DNA of 64,000 bases, taken from Streptomyces longisporoflavus (GTDB lineage: Bacteria; Actinomycetota; Actinomycetes; Streptomycetales; Streptomycetaceae). The first letter of the stretch is position 1. Every line of letters starts with the position of its first letter. The position numbers and the translations under genes are program-made. Positions 53,289-61,541 of this stretch are shown piece after piece. The notes beneath the pieces are model-generated. The model was given only the letters and a program-made list of their open reading frames with translations. It did no database searches and was not told where the DNA came from. The DNA is taken from positions 310,001 through 374,000 of the forward strand of contig NZ_BMTR01000003.1 in the NCBI RefSeq assembly GCF_014649775.1, in the 5' to 3' direction.

Positions 53289-53302
53289 TAGTAAACTTAC
53301 TA
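53289..53302. promoter_or_regulatory. TetR-type operator between the SCP2 and TetR genes
   Basis: TAGTAA-AC-TTACTA is a palindrome with 6-bp arms in the 69-bp divergent region. Direct repeats AGTAAGT with the same half-site occur upstream of the acyl-CoA ligase, suggesting a shared regulator. Confidence 0.75.
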
Positions 53303-53339
53303 GAGGGTAAGGTAGCCCCGAGTCTGGGAGGCTGCAAGG

Positions 53340-54017
53340 GTGACGGTCAACGGGAGAACTGAGGGACGGCGGAAGCGCGTTCCGCGCCAGGAGCGCGAGC
53401 AGCAGATCATCGATGTGGCGGTGACGGTCTTCGCCAAGCGCGGCTATCACGCCGCGTCCGTGGACGAGATCGCCGAACTGGCCGGCATCTCGAAACCGAT
53501 GGTCTATCTCTACCTCGACTCGAAGGAGGGCCTCTTTCTCGCCTGCCTGCGACGTGAGGCCGACCGGCTGGTGGCCGCGTTCCAGAGCGCCGCGAAGGCG
53601 GGCGGCGGCGCGCCCGAACTGCGCCTGCACGCGGGCCTCTCGGCGTTCTTCGCCTTCGTCGCCGAGCATCGCGACAGCTGGATCGTCCTGCACCGCCAGG
53701 CGTCGGAGCTGAGCGAGGCGATCGCGTCCGCCGTCGCCGACGCGCGGCGCGCGGTGATGGCGGAGGTCGCGGGCCTTGTCTGGGACGGCATCGCGGAGAG
53801 CGACGGCGGCGCGCGACTCGACGACGAGGACGCCGATTTCGTCGCACACGCGCTGGTCGGCGCGGCGGACTCGCTCACCGACTGGATGGGCGGCCACCCC
53901 GGCCAGTCGCCGGAAGGCGTCACGCTGCGGCTCATGAACATGGTGTGGGTGGGGATGGGCCGGGTGCTCGAAGGTGAGGTGTGGGTTCCGGCTGCGCCTC
54001 CTTCGCGGGAGGGGTAG
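53340..54017 (+). CDS. TetR family transcriptional regulator
   Basis: This 225-residue protein has the helix-turn-helix at about residues 20-65 (IIDVAVTVFAKRGYHAASVD, then EIAELAGISKPMVYLYLDSK) and a C-terminal helical ligand domain. The GTG start (MTVNGRTEGRRKR) gives a basic tail before the first helix. It is divergent from the SCP2/acyl-CoA dehydrogenase operon and upstream of an acyl-CoA ligase and a sterol-type oxidase, so it probably senses a fatty acyl-CoA or sterol-derived ligand. Confidence 0.9.
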   Translation: MTVNGRTEGRRKRVPRQEREQQIIDVAVTVFAKRGYHAASVDEIAELAGISKPMVYLYLDSKEGLFLACLRREADRLVAAFQSAAKAGGGAPELRLHAGLSAFFAFVAEHRDSWIVLHRQASELSEAIASAVADARRAVMAEVAGLVWDGIAESDGGARLDDEDADFVAHALVGAADSLTDWMGGHPGQSPEGVTLRLMNMVWVGMGRVLEGEVWVPAAPPSREG

Positions 54018-54091
54018 GGGCTTCTGTCCCGAAGTGATGATCGCCCGCTGATTTCTTCGCTGCACGCCCCATTGAACTTTCCCTACGCTTG

Positions 54092-54114
54092 AGTAAGTTG
54101 ACCTCCCAGTAAGT
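54092..54114 (+). promoter_or_regulatory. Direct AGTAAGT repeats upstream of the acyl-CoA ligase
   Basis: AGTAAGT occurs at 54092-54098 and 54108-54114, spaced by 16 bp, about 50-70 bp before the ligase start. The AGTAA half-site matches the palindrome near 53.3 kb, so the adjacent TetR protein may also control this gene. Confidence 0.45.
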
Positions 54115-54160
54115 ACGCATGCACCGCTGGTAGTTCATGAGTGGGGAGCCGGGAAGCGTC

Positions 54161-56083
54161 ATGGGCGTACGCAAGGATCTGAAACGGGCGCAACGCCACA
54201 GCGAGCTGGCGGAACGGGCCGCGGTGGAGCTCGTCCGGGACGAGCACGGCGTCGTACGCGAGGCCCGTACCGCCCGGCTCGCGGCGAAGGCGACGACGGG
54301 CAGCACCGCCGACATCCCCTTCACCAACGCCGCGGAGGCGCCCGACGCGGTGGTCATGCGCCGCAAGCAGGGCGACCGGTGGCGGCCGGTCACCGCGGCG
54401 GCCTTCGCGAGTGAGGTCACGGCCACGGCCAAGGGGCTGATAGCCGCCGGCCTCAAGCCCGGCGGCCGGGTCGCGCTGATGTCCCGTACGCGGTACGAGT
54501 GGGCCGTACTGGACTTCGCGATCTGGTCGGCGGGCGGGCAGACCGTGCCGGTGTACGCCACATCGGCGGCGGACCAGATCGAGTGGATCGTGCGGGACTC
54601 CGGCGCGACGCTGCTGATCGCCGAGACGGCGGAGAACGTCGCGACGGCCGGCGCGGGGGTCGCGGACCTCGCCGAGCCGCCGCGGGTGCTGTGCGTCGAC
54701 GACGGCGCACTGGCCGAACTCACGGCGCTGGGGCGGGAACTGTCCGACGAGGAGGTGACCAAGCGGAGGTCCGCCCTCACCCCGGACTCCATCGCCACCA
54801 TCTGCTACACGTCGGGCACGACCGGCAAGCCCAAGGGCTGCGTACTGACCCACGGCAATCTGCACGCAGAGGCCGCGAACACGGTCGACCTGCTGCACCC
54901 CATCTTCAAGGAGATCACGGGCCAGGTCGCCTCCACGCTCCTCTTCCTGCCGCTCGCCCACATCCTGGGCCGCACCATCCAGATCGCCTGCATGCTCGCC
55001 CGCATCGAGCTCGGCCACTGCCCGAGCATCAAACCGGACGAGCTGCGTCCGGAACTGCGTTCGTTCAGGCCGACGTTCGTCGTCGGCGTCCCGTACCTCT
55101 TCGAGAAGATCCACGACACGGGGCGCGCGACCGCGGAGAAGATCGGGCGCGGCGCGTCCTTCGACCGGGCCGAGAAGATCGCGGTGCGGTTCGGGGAGGC
55201 GTACCTGGACAAGTTCCTCGGGAAGCGCGGCCCCGGCCCCTCCCTCGGGCTCTATCTGGGCTGGGGGCTCTACGAACTGCTCGTCTACCGCCGCATACGC
55301 AAGGAGGTCGGCGGCAGGCTGCGGTACGCGATCAGCGGCGGCTCGCCCCTCGACCGGCGCCTCAACCTCTTCTTCTACGCCGCCGGAATCGTCATCTACG
55401 AGGGCTACGGCCTGACGGAGACCACGGCCGCCGCGACGATCACGCCGCCGCTGAAACCCCGCCCCGGCACGGTGGGTCTTCCGGTGCCGGGCACCGCCGT
55501 ACGCATCGCCGACGACGGGGAGGTGCTGATCAAGGGCGGCATCGTCTTCGGCTCGTACTGGAACAACCCGGAGGCGACGGACGCCGTGCTGCGGGACGAG
55601 TGGTTCGCCACCGGTGACCTGGGGGCGCTCGACGAGGACGGCTATCTCACGATCACCGGGCGCAAGAAGGACATCCTCGTCACGTCCGGGGGCAAGAACG
55701 TCTCCCCGGCGGTCCTGGAGGACCGGCTGCGCAGCCGGGCGCCGGTCGGCCAGTGCATCGTCGTCGGCGACAACCGTTCGTACGTCGCCGCGCTCATCAC
55801 CCTGGACCCGGAGGCCGTCGAGCACTGGCTGGCCGTGCGCAAACGCCCGAAGACCACCCCGCTCGCGGAACTGTGCCGGGACCCGAAGATGATCGCGGAG
55901 GTGCAGAAGGCGGTGGACTACGCCAACGAGGCGGTTTCGCGGGCCGAGTCGATCCGCAAGTTCTCCCTGGTGGAGGGCGAGTTCACCGAGGACAACGGCC
56001 TGCTCACACCGTCCCTGAAGATCAAGCGGCATGCGGTGACGGCGGCGTACGAGGCCGAGATCGAGGCGCTCTACGGTGGGTGA
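54161..56083 (+). CDS. Long-chain fatty acid (or sterol acid) CoA ligase
   Basis: This protein of about 640 residues of the AMP-forming family activates carboxylic acids as acyl-CoA. The P-loop is ICYTSGTTGKPKGCVLTH (about 214), A5 YEGYGLTETTAAATI (about 413), A7 WFATGDLGALDEDGYLTITG (about 481) and A8 RKKDILVTSGGKNVSP (about 502). The start at ATG 54161 follows GGGGAG and GGGAAG; ATG 54137 is in frame. It overlaps the oxidoreductase frame closely and is probably co-transcribed with it. Substrate chain length is not determined. Confidence 0.9.
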   Translation: MGVRKDLKRAQRHSELAERAAVELVRDEHGVVREARTARLAAKATTGSTADIPFTNAAEAPDAVVMRRKQGDRWRPVTAAAFASEVTATAKGLIAAGLKPGGRVALMSRTRYEWAVLDFAIWSAGGQTVPVYATSAADQIEWIVRDSGATLLIAETAENVATAGAGVADLAEPPRVLCVDDGALAELTALGRELSDEEVTKRRSALTPDSIATICYTSGTTGKPKGCVLTHGNLHAEAANTVDLLHPIFKEITGQVASTLLFLPLAHILGRTIQIACMLARIELGHCPSIKPDELRPELRSFRPTFVVGVPYLFEKIHDTGRATAEKIGRGASFDRAEKIAVRFGEAYLDKFLGKRGPGPSLGLYLGWGLYELLVYRRIRKEVGGRLRYAISGGSPLDRRLNLFFYAAGIVIYEGYGLTETTAAATITPPLKPRPGTVGLPVPGTAVRIADDGEVLIKGGIVFGSYWNNPEATDAVLRDEWFATGDLGALDEDGYLTITGRKKDILVTSGGKNVSPAVLEDRLRSRAPVGQCIVVGDNRSYVAALITLDPEAVEHWLAVRKRPKTTPLAELCRDPKMIAEVQKAVDYANEAVSRAESIRKFSLVEGEFTEDNGLLTPSLKIKRHAVTAAYEAEIEALYGG

Positions 56084-56093
56084 GGGCTTTACG

Positions 56094-57965
56094 GTGAGCG
56101 AGGGGACGCGGCCAGCGGGCGGGGCGGAGTCTGCTCAGGAGACGCACGACTACGACGTACTGGTGGTCGGTTCAGGCTTCGGCGGTTCGGTGGCGGCCCT
56201 GCGCCTGACCGAGAAGGGTTATCGCGTCGGCGTACTGGAGGCGGGGCGTCGCTTCACCCGTGAGGCGCTGCCCCGGCACTCCCGGGATCTGCGCAACTAC
56301 ATCTGGGCACCGGCCATCGGCCTCTACGGCATTCAGCGCATCCATCTCCTTCGCAATGTCATGGTCCTTGCGGGCGCAGGGGTGGGCGGCGGCTCGCTGA
56401 ACTACGCGAACACCCTCTACGTACCGCCGCGGGCCTTCTTCCAGGACAAGCAGTGGGCGGGCATCACGGACTGGCGGGCGGAACTCGCCCCGTACTACGA
56501 CCAGGCCCGGCGCATGCTCGGCGTACGCCAGAACCCGACCACGACCGAGGCGGACGAGCATCTGCGGGCGGCGGCGGACCGGATGGGTGTGGCGGACACC
56601 TTCCGGCTGACGCCCGTGGGGGTGTTCTTCGGCGACGGGAGGGACGCGGGTGGGTGCGGGGGCGGCGGTGACGAGTGTGGGGGCGGTGACGGGCGTGCAA
56701 GCGGTGGCGGTGAGGAACGTGCAACCGGTGGCGGTACCGGCGGCGCCACCGGTTCCATCCCTGCAACGGGCGGCGTACGCCCGGAAGTTCCCGACCCGTA
56801 CTTCGGCGGCACCGGCCCCGCGCGAACTCCCTGCACCGAGTGCGGCTCGTGCATGACGGGCTGCAAGGTGGGCGCCAAGAACTCACTCACCGAGAACTAC
56901 CTGTACCTGGCCGAGCGGGCGGGCGCGGAGATCCGCGCGATGACGACCGTGGTGTCGGTGCGCGAGGTCGCCGGCGGCCACGAGGTGGTGACCGTACCCA
57001 CCGACAAGCGCCGCAGGGGCCGCCGCACCGTCCTGCGGGCCCGCCACGTGGTGCTCGCGGCGGGCACGTACGGCACCCAGACGCTCCTGCACCGCATGAA
57101 GGAGGACGGAGTCCTTCCGCACATCTCCTCCCGTCTCGGCAGACTCACCCGCACCAACTCCGAGGCGCTGGTGGGCGCGGTGACCTTCCCGCGCCGCTAC
57201 CGCAAGAAGCACGGCGACGGCCGCCCTCTGGACTTCACCCGGGGCGTAGCGATCACCTCCTCCATCCACCCGAACCCGACCACCCACATCGAGAACGTCC
57301 GCTACGGCAAGGGCTCCAACCTGATGGCGCTGATCTGCGTCCCGCAGTACCGCCGGAACCTCCCCAAACCGCTGGCCGCCGTACTCGCCTTCGCCACCCA
57401 CCCCGTACTCGTGGCCCGGGTCGCGTCGACGCACCGCTGGTCGGAGCGCACGATCATCGGCCTGGTCATGCAGACCCACGACAATTCCCTCACCACCCGC
57501 CTGGGACGCCGCCGCCTGCTGACGGCGGAACAGGGGCACGGTGCGCCCAACCCCGTGCACATCGCGGAGGGCTGGGAGGCGGCGGGCCTGGTGGCCGAGC
57601 GCATCAACGGCTTCGCCGGCACGAATCTGGGCGAACTCCTCAACAGGCCGCTGACGGCACACTTCCTGGGCGGCTGCCCGATAGGCGCTTCGCCGGAAAC
57701 GGGAGTGATAGACCCCTACCACCGCCTGTACGGGCACCCCGGCATCTCGGTGGTGGACGGCTCGGCGATCTCGGCGAACCCGGGCGTGAACCCGTCCCTC
57801 ACGATCACGGCCCAGGCGGAACGGGCGATGGCGCACTGGCCCAACAAGAACGCCCCGGACGCCCGTCCACCGCAGTCCACGCCCTACACCCGCGTACCGG
57901 CCGTCGCGCCCCGCGGGCCGGTGGTGCCGAAGGGCGCATACGGGGAACTGCGCCTACCGGAGTAA
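56094..57965 (+). CDS. GMC-type FAD oxidoreductase, cholesterol-oxidase-like
   Basis: This protein of about 623 residues has an FAD dinucleotide fold (YDVLVVGSGFGGSVAALRLT, about 20), MVLAGAGVGGGSLNYANTLY (about 89) and CTECGSCMTGCKVGAKNSL (about 247), a Cys-rich block typical of this family. The C-terminal HFLGGCPIGASPETGVIDPY (about 522) and SAISANPGVNPSLTITAQAE end are conserved. About 45 extra Gly-rich residues (about 180-225) interrupt the usual sequence. The GTG start follows GAGGG; an earlier GTG at 56076 would overlap the ligase gene. Sterol or secondary alcohol oxidation is likely, not proven. Confidence 0.88.
   Translation: MSEGTRPAGGAESAQETHDYDVLVVGSGFGGSVAALRLTEKGYRVGVLEAGRRFTREALPRHSRDLRNYIWAPAIGLYGIQRIHLLRNVMVLAGAGVGGGSLNYANTLYVPPRAFFQDKQWAGITDWRAELAPYYDQARRMLGVRQNPTTTEADEHLRAAADRMGVADTFRLTPVGVFFGDGRDAGGCGGGGDECGGGDGRASGGGEERATGGGTGGATGSIPATGGVRPEVPDPYFGGTGPARTPCTECGSCMTGCKVGAKNSLTENYLYLAERAGAEIRAMTTVVSVREVAGGHEVVTVPTDKRRRGRRTVLRARHVVLAAGTYGTQTLLHRMKEDGVLPHISSRLGRLTRTNSEALVGAVTFPRRYRKKHGDGRPLDFTRGVAITSSIHPNPTTHIENVRYGKGSNLMALICVPQYRRNLPKPLAAVLAFATHPVLVARVASTHRWSERTIIGLVMQTHDNSLTTRLGRRRLLTAEQGHGAPNPVHIAEGWEAAGLVAERINGFAGTNLGELLNRPLTAHFLGGCPIGASPETGVIDPYHRLYGHPGISVVDGSAISANPGVNPSLTITAQAERAMAHWPNKNAPDARPPQSTPYTRVPAVAPRGPVVPKGAYGELRLPE
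56640..56762 (+). repeat. Low-complexity Gly-rich insertion in the GMC oxidoreductase
   Basis: About 40 codons of GGTGGCGGTG-type short repeats encode a Gly/Ala/Asp/Glu-rich stretch (GGCGGGGDECGGGDG..., ending GGTGGATGS). Relatives that I know pass from the VGVFF strand almost directly to the VPDPYFGG segment, so this looks like a repeat-driven insertion in a surface loop. Confidence 0.75.
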
Positions 57966-58147
57966 GCCCCCGCGTCCTGGCGGTCGCCGCATGACGTAGA
58001 GGAAATGCGTCGCTCCCTTCCGTTCCGCACCCGGCTACGGGAGGAGGCTGGAGGGCAGGGCGTACCGCCCGCGCTGAGCTCCCCTCCACGGCCGGTACTG
58101 CCCGCCCATGGGCGTCGACTCCGCGGGAATGAGTCGGCGCCCGTGGA

Positions 58148-58190
58148 GCGGTCCGGGCGCGGGGCCGGAGCGTGGGGCCGGAGCGTGGGG
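58148..58190 (-). repeat. 13-bp tandem repeat downstream of the VOC gene
   Basis: GGGGCCGGAGCGT occurs two times in direct succession with related flanking copies, just past the 3' end of the VOC gene. Unlike the other arrays it does not contain the stop codon. Confidence 0.6.
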
Positions 58191-58195
58191 TCCCG

Positions 58196-58624
58196 TCAAT
58201 CGACACAGAACTCATTGCCCTCGATGTCCAGCATCGGGATGCATGAGTCCTCGCCGTCGTACAGCGTGCGCAAGTGGACCGCGCCGAGCGGGATCAGCCG
58301 CGCGCATTCGGCCTCGAGCGCGGCGAGACGCTCTTCGCCCACGAGCCCGGTGCCGACGCGCACGTCCAGGTGCACGCGGTTCTTGGCGGACTTCCCTTCG
58401 GGGACGCGCTGGAAGTACAGCCGCGGCCCCACGCCCGAGGGGTCGCTGCAGGAGAACGACGAGTCCCGCTCCTCGGCGGGCTGCGAGAGCTTGAACTCGT
58501 CCCAGGTGGCAAACCCCTCCGGCGGCGGAGGCACGACATAGCCCAGCACCTCGCACCAGAAGCGTGCGAGACGTTCGGGTTCCGCGCAGTCGAAGGTGAC
58601 TTGAAACTTCTTGGTCGTCGTCAT
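58196..58624 (-). CDS. Glyoxalase-like (VOC superfamily) protein
   Basis: This 142-residue protein carries two vicinal-oxygen-chelate modules (VTFDCAEPERLARFWCEVLG, about 9-28; KNRVHLDVRVGTG, about 86) and ends ... IPMLDIEGNEFCVD, typical of small VOC proteins of the glyoxalase_6 kind. Likely metal ligands are Asp/His in each half and the terminal Glu. The role is unknown: many bind antibiotics, glyoxals or aromatic substrates. ATG 58624 (MTTTKKF) has a weak GGTGG; an upstream GTG extension is unlikely. Short 13-bp repeats lie downstream of its stop. Confidence 0.85.
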   Translation of the reverse strand: MTTTKKFQVTFDCAEPERLARFWCEVLGYVVPPPPEGFATWDEFKLSQPAEERDSSFSCSDPSGVGPRLYFQRVPEGKSAKNRVHLDVRVGTGLVGEERLAALEAECARLIPLGAVHLRTLYDGEDSCIPMLDIEGNEFCVD

Positions 58625-58858
58625 CGCGCCACCGTATTCGCCGGCCGCCGAACCCCATGTCGGAGGGGGTTTCACGACGTGGCCACTGTCATGTCACGAA
58701 CGTGTCTTGAGAACGATCAAGAAGCAACCGAGGCAACCACGCCGGACATCTGCGAGGACAGAAACCCACACGGACGACCACACGGACGACCACGCGGAGG
58801 AACAGCCCCCACCGCATTCGCCCGCCGGCCCCACGCACACACAGAGGACAGACACGCC

Positions 58859-59425
58859 ATGCGCACTCGGAAGATCTCGGTACTGACCATGACCGCAGTG
58901 GCCCTCGGCCTGGCGCTGACGGCATGCAACAACGACGGTGCCGACAACGCGTCCCCTTCCGAGACCTCCGCCAACTCATCGGCGGCGACGACAGCCGAGA
59001 GCACCCCGAAGCCCGACGCCTCCACCAAGAGCGCCAAGCCGGCAGGCACCCCCGCAAAGCCGGACACGAAGTGCACGGACCAGGTCGACTACGCGGGCGA
59101 CTCCCGCTCGAACGCCGAGATCAACTCGATCGGCGCGGACACGGGCACCTGCCCGCCGGTCCAGAAGTCCCCCTCCGACACGAAGTGCACGGACCAACTG
59201 GACTACGCGGGCGACCCGCGCTCGAACGCCGAGATCAACTCCATCGGCGCGGACACGGGCACCTGCCCGCCGGTCAAGAACTCCGACGCGGCGTCGGGCA
59301 CGCCGAAGGACCCCGACACGAAGTGCACGGACCAGGTCGACTACGCGGGCGACTCCCGCTCGAACGCCGAGATCAACTCGATCGGCGAGGACACGGGCAC
59401 GTGCCCTCCGGTCAAGCAGAAGTAG
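58859..59425 (+). CDS. Lipoprotein with three 33-residue Cys-containing tandem repeats
   Basis: This 188-residue protein starts MRTRKISVLTMTAVALGLAL with lipobox LTAC. A Ser/Thr/Lys-rich linker (about 24-68) precedes three nearly identical 33-residue repeats beginning DTKCTDQVDYAGDSRSNAEI and ending DTGTCPPV. Each has two Cys likely to form one disulfide. GAGGA precedes the ATG. A convergent tRNA follows. I recognise no characterised family; a surface-exposed binding or scaffold role is an inference. The high DNA identity of the repeats suggests recent duplication or gene conversion. Confidence 0.85.
   Translation: MRTRKISVLTMTAVALGLALTACNNDGADNASPSETSANSSAATTAESTPKPDASTKSAKPAGTPAKPDTKCTDQVDYAGDSRSNAEINSIGADTGTCPPVQKSPSDTKCTDQLDYAGDPRSNAEINSIGADTGTCPPVKNSDAASGTPKDPDTKCTDQVDYAGDSRSNAEINSIGEDTGTCPPVKQK
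59063..59413 (+). repeat. Three 99-bp near-identical repeats
   Basis: Copies at 59063-59161, 59177-59275 and 59315-59413 start GACACGAAGTGCACGGACCA and differ at only a few bases each, including synonymous ones. Spacers are 15 and 39 bases. Confidence 0.93.
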
Positions 59426-59497
59426 ACCGCTGCCCGTCCTCGGCCATCCGGCCATGAAAGAGCCCCTCACGCGCTACCGCAGGTGAGAGGCCGCTAG

Positions 59498-59570
59498 CGC
59501 CCCCGGCAGGACTCGAACCTGCGGCCAAGCGCTTAGAAGGCGCCTGCTCTATCCACTGAGCTACGGGGGC
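59498..59570 (-). tRNA. tRNA-Arg (anticodon UCU)
   Basis: The minus strand gives a full 73-nt cloverleaf: acceptor GCCCCCG/CGGGGGC, D-arm GCTCAGTGGATAGAGC, anticodon stem GGCGC/GCGCT with loop CTTCTAA (anticodon TCT, reading AGA), and T-arm GCAGGTTCGAGTCCTGC. CCA is not encoded. AGA is rare in this GC-rich genome. Confidence 0.97.
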
Positions 59571-59877
59571 CGGATGGTGGCCGGTGGCCTGGAGCCCGGG
59601 TGGGTCGAGCCGTGACCTTGCCGGGGACAAGGATAGGGCTCCCGGGTCCTTGTCCCTGGCGCTTCGCCTCCGAGGCGCTATGTGGAGGTTCAGTGAAGCG
59701 GTCCTGATAATCGCAGGCAGGTGCGAATCCCGCATCGCTTTTGGCGCCTCACGCCTCGGGTGTTGTGCACTCGTTATGCCTGCGCCCCAGTCGCCCCTTC
59801 CGCCCCAAGTGTCCGATCGGCGCGCAGGCGGTGCCCATATGCTTCAGAATGCCGTCAAAATTGGGCATTCTTCACAT
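59571..59877. promoter_or_regulatory. Intergenic region between tRNA-Arg and dynA
   Basis: GGGACAAGGA (59624-59633) and TCCTTGTCCC (59647-59656) form a perfect 10-bp hairpin upstream of the tRNA. AGAATGCC (59846-59853) and GGCATTCT (59864-59871) are a perfect 8-bp inverted repeat with a 10-base spacer, 7 bp before the dynA start, a likely operator. No gene is supported here. Confidence 0.55.
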
Positions 59878-61536
59878 GTGGTGACCTTGGACGTACGGCC
59901 TCAACTGCTCGACGCACTCTCCGCCCTGCGCGAGCGTGTCGCCGCCGCACGCTTTCCGCTCCCTCTGGTGGGGGCGCCACGCGCGCGTGCCAACCGGGAC
60001 GAGCTCCTTGCCCAGCTCGACGACTATTTGGTGCCCCGCCTGCAGGCACCCGAAGCGCCGCTGCTCGCCGTGATCGGGGGTTCCACCGGGGCGGGCAAGT
60101 CGACCCTGGTGAACTCCCTCGTGGGGCGGCGGGTCAGTGAGGCGGGAGTGCTGCGCCCGACGACCCGGACCCCGGTCCTCGTATGCCATCCGGAGGACCA
60201 TCACTGGTTCGCCGACATGCGCGTACTGCCCGACCTCACGCGCGTGTGGGTGCCCCGTCCGGAGCCTTCCGGCCAGGACGGCGAGGGGGAGGACGGGCAC
60301 GACGACCGCAGCGACGACCTGCTGCCGATCGAGCCCGGCGGCGAACGCGCGCTGCGCATCGAGACCTCGGAGACCCTGCCCCGGGGGCTCGCGCTCCTGG
60401 ACGCCCCCGACGTCGACTCCCTCATCTCCGACAACCGCAACCTCGCCGCCGAGCTGATCTCCGCCGCCGACATCTGGGTCATGGTGACCACGGCCTCCCG
60501 GTACGCGGACGCCGTGCCCTGGCATCTGCTGCGTACCGCCAAGGAGTACGACGCCACCCTCGTCACGGTCCTCGACCGGGTGCCGCACCAGCTGGTGGCC
60601 GAGGTGTCGCGGCAGTACGGAGCGCTGCTCGCCAAGGCGGGCCTGGGCGACGTGCCGCGCTTCACCGTGCCCGAGCTGCCCGAGTCCGCGGGCGGCGGCG
60701 GGCTGCTCCCGTCCACCGCCGTCGCGCCGCTGCGGACCTGGCTGACCCACCGGTCCCAGGACCCGGCGGCCCGTGCGCAGGCCATCGCGCAGACGGCGTA
60801 CGGCGTCATCCAGTCCCTCAACGTGCGCGTCCCGGAACTCGCGGGCGCCGTCGCCATGCAGTACGCGGCCGCGCTGCGGCTGACCTCCGCAGTGGACGAG
60901 GCCTATGGACACGAGCACGCGCGCGTGCGGGAGCGTTTGCAGGCCGGAGCCGTCCTCGCGGGCGACGCGCTGAAGCGGTGGCGCAGCTACCCGCTGGACT
61001 GCGGCGCCGGCGAGCTCCTCGACGCCGTCGCGGAAAGCCTGGAGGCGCTGCTGCTGTGCGCGGTCACCGCCGCCGACGAGCGGATCGACGAGGCGTGGCG
61101 GCGTGAGCCCGCCGCCGCGGCCCCCGGCCTCGGTGACCGCGACCGGGACGCGGAGAGCGCCGAGCACCGTATCGGCATGGCGGTACGGCGCTGGCGGCGC
61201 GTCCTCGAGGAGTACGCCGAGGACGAAGTACGCGGACTCGAAGGCGTCGAGAAGAACTTCCTGCCCGACCCCGAGGTGGTGGCCGCCCTGCTCGCCACCG
61301 CCCTGCTCGGCGGGGGCCGTGGCCGTTCGGCGGGCGAGACGCTCGCCGAACGGATCGGCGCCCAAGGAGCGCTCCGGCTGCGGGACAGGGGCGGACGCCT
61401 GCTCAGCACCTACCTGGACAACGTCCTGGGCGCGGAGCGCGAGCGGCGCCTCGCCCCCCTCGACGCCCTGGACGTGAACCCCGAACCACAGGCCGACCTG
61501 ATCGCCGCGCTGTCCGTACTGCAGAAGGAGAGGTGA
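59878..61536 (+). CDS. dynA: Dynamin-like GTPase DynA
   Basis: This protein of about 552 residues has the GTPase P-loop [18 protein letters not shown] (about 68), a switch II-like [10 protein letters not shown] (about 176) and coiled C-terminal helices, without obvious membrane segments. In Streptomyces venezuelae, DynA and DynB are adjacent, interact at sporulation septa and stabilise FtsZ rings; the position before a GTPase with membrane segments and before ssbB matches that locus. The GTG start gives [17 protein letters not shown]; no strong Shine-Dalgarno is seen. An ATG at 59839 would extend it through the inverted repeat. Confidence 0.82.
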   Translation: MVTLDVRPQLLDALSALRERVAAARFPLPLVGAPRARANRDELLAQLDDYLVPRLQAPEAPLLAVIGGSTGAGKSTLVNSLVGRRVSEAGVLRPTTRTPVLVCHPEDHHWFADMRVLPDLTRVWVPRPEPSGQDGEGEDGHDDRSDDLLPIEPGGERALRIETSETLPRGLALLDAPDVDSLISDNRNLAAELISAADIWVMVTTASRYADAVPWHLLRTAKEYDATLVTVLDRVPHQLVAEVSRQYGALLAKAGLGDVPRFTVPELPESAGGGGLLPSTAVAPLRTWLTHRSQDPAARAQAIAQTAYGVIQSLNVRVPELAGAVAMQYAAALRLTSAVDEAYGHEHARVRERLQAGAVLAGDALKRWRSYPLDCGAGELLDAVAESLEALLLCAVTAADERIDEAWRREPAAAAPGLGDRDRDAESAEHRIGMAVRRWRRVLEEYAEDEVRGLEGVEKNFLPDPEVVAALLATALLGGGRGRSAGETLAERIGAQGALRLRDRGGRLLSTYLDNVLGAERERRLAPLDALDVNPEPQADLIAALSVLQKER

Positions 61537-61541
61537 CCGCG

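Noticed and set aside
59498..59570. tRNA-Arg as attachment site of an integrative element
   Set aside because: No integrase, direct repeat of the tRNA 3' end or mobile genes were seen on either side.
59715..59737. T-arm-like sequence suggesting a second tRNA or tRNA remnant
   Set aside because: GGTGCGAATCCCGCA looks like a T-loop, but no acceptor, D or anticodon arms can be folded around it.
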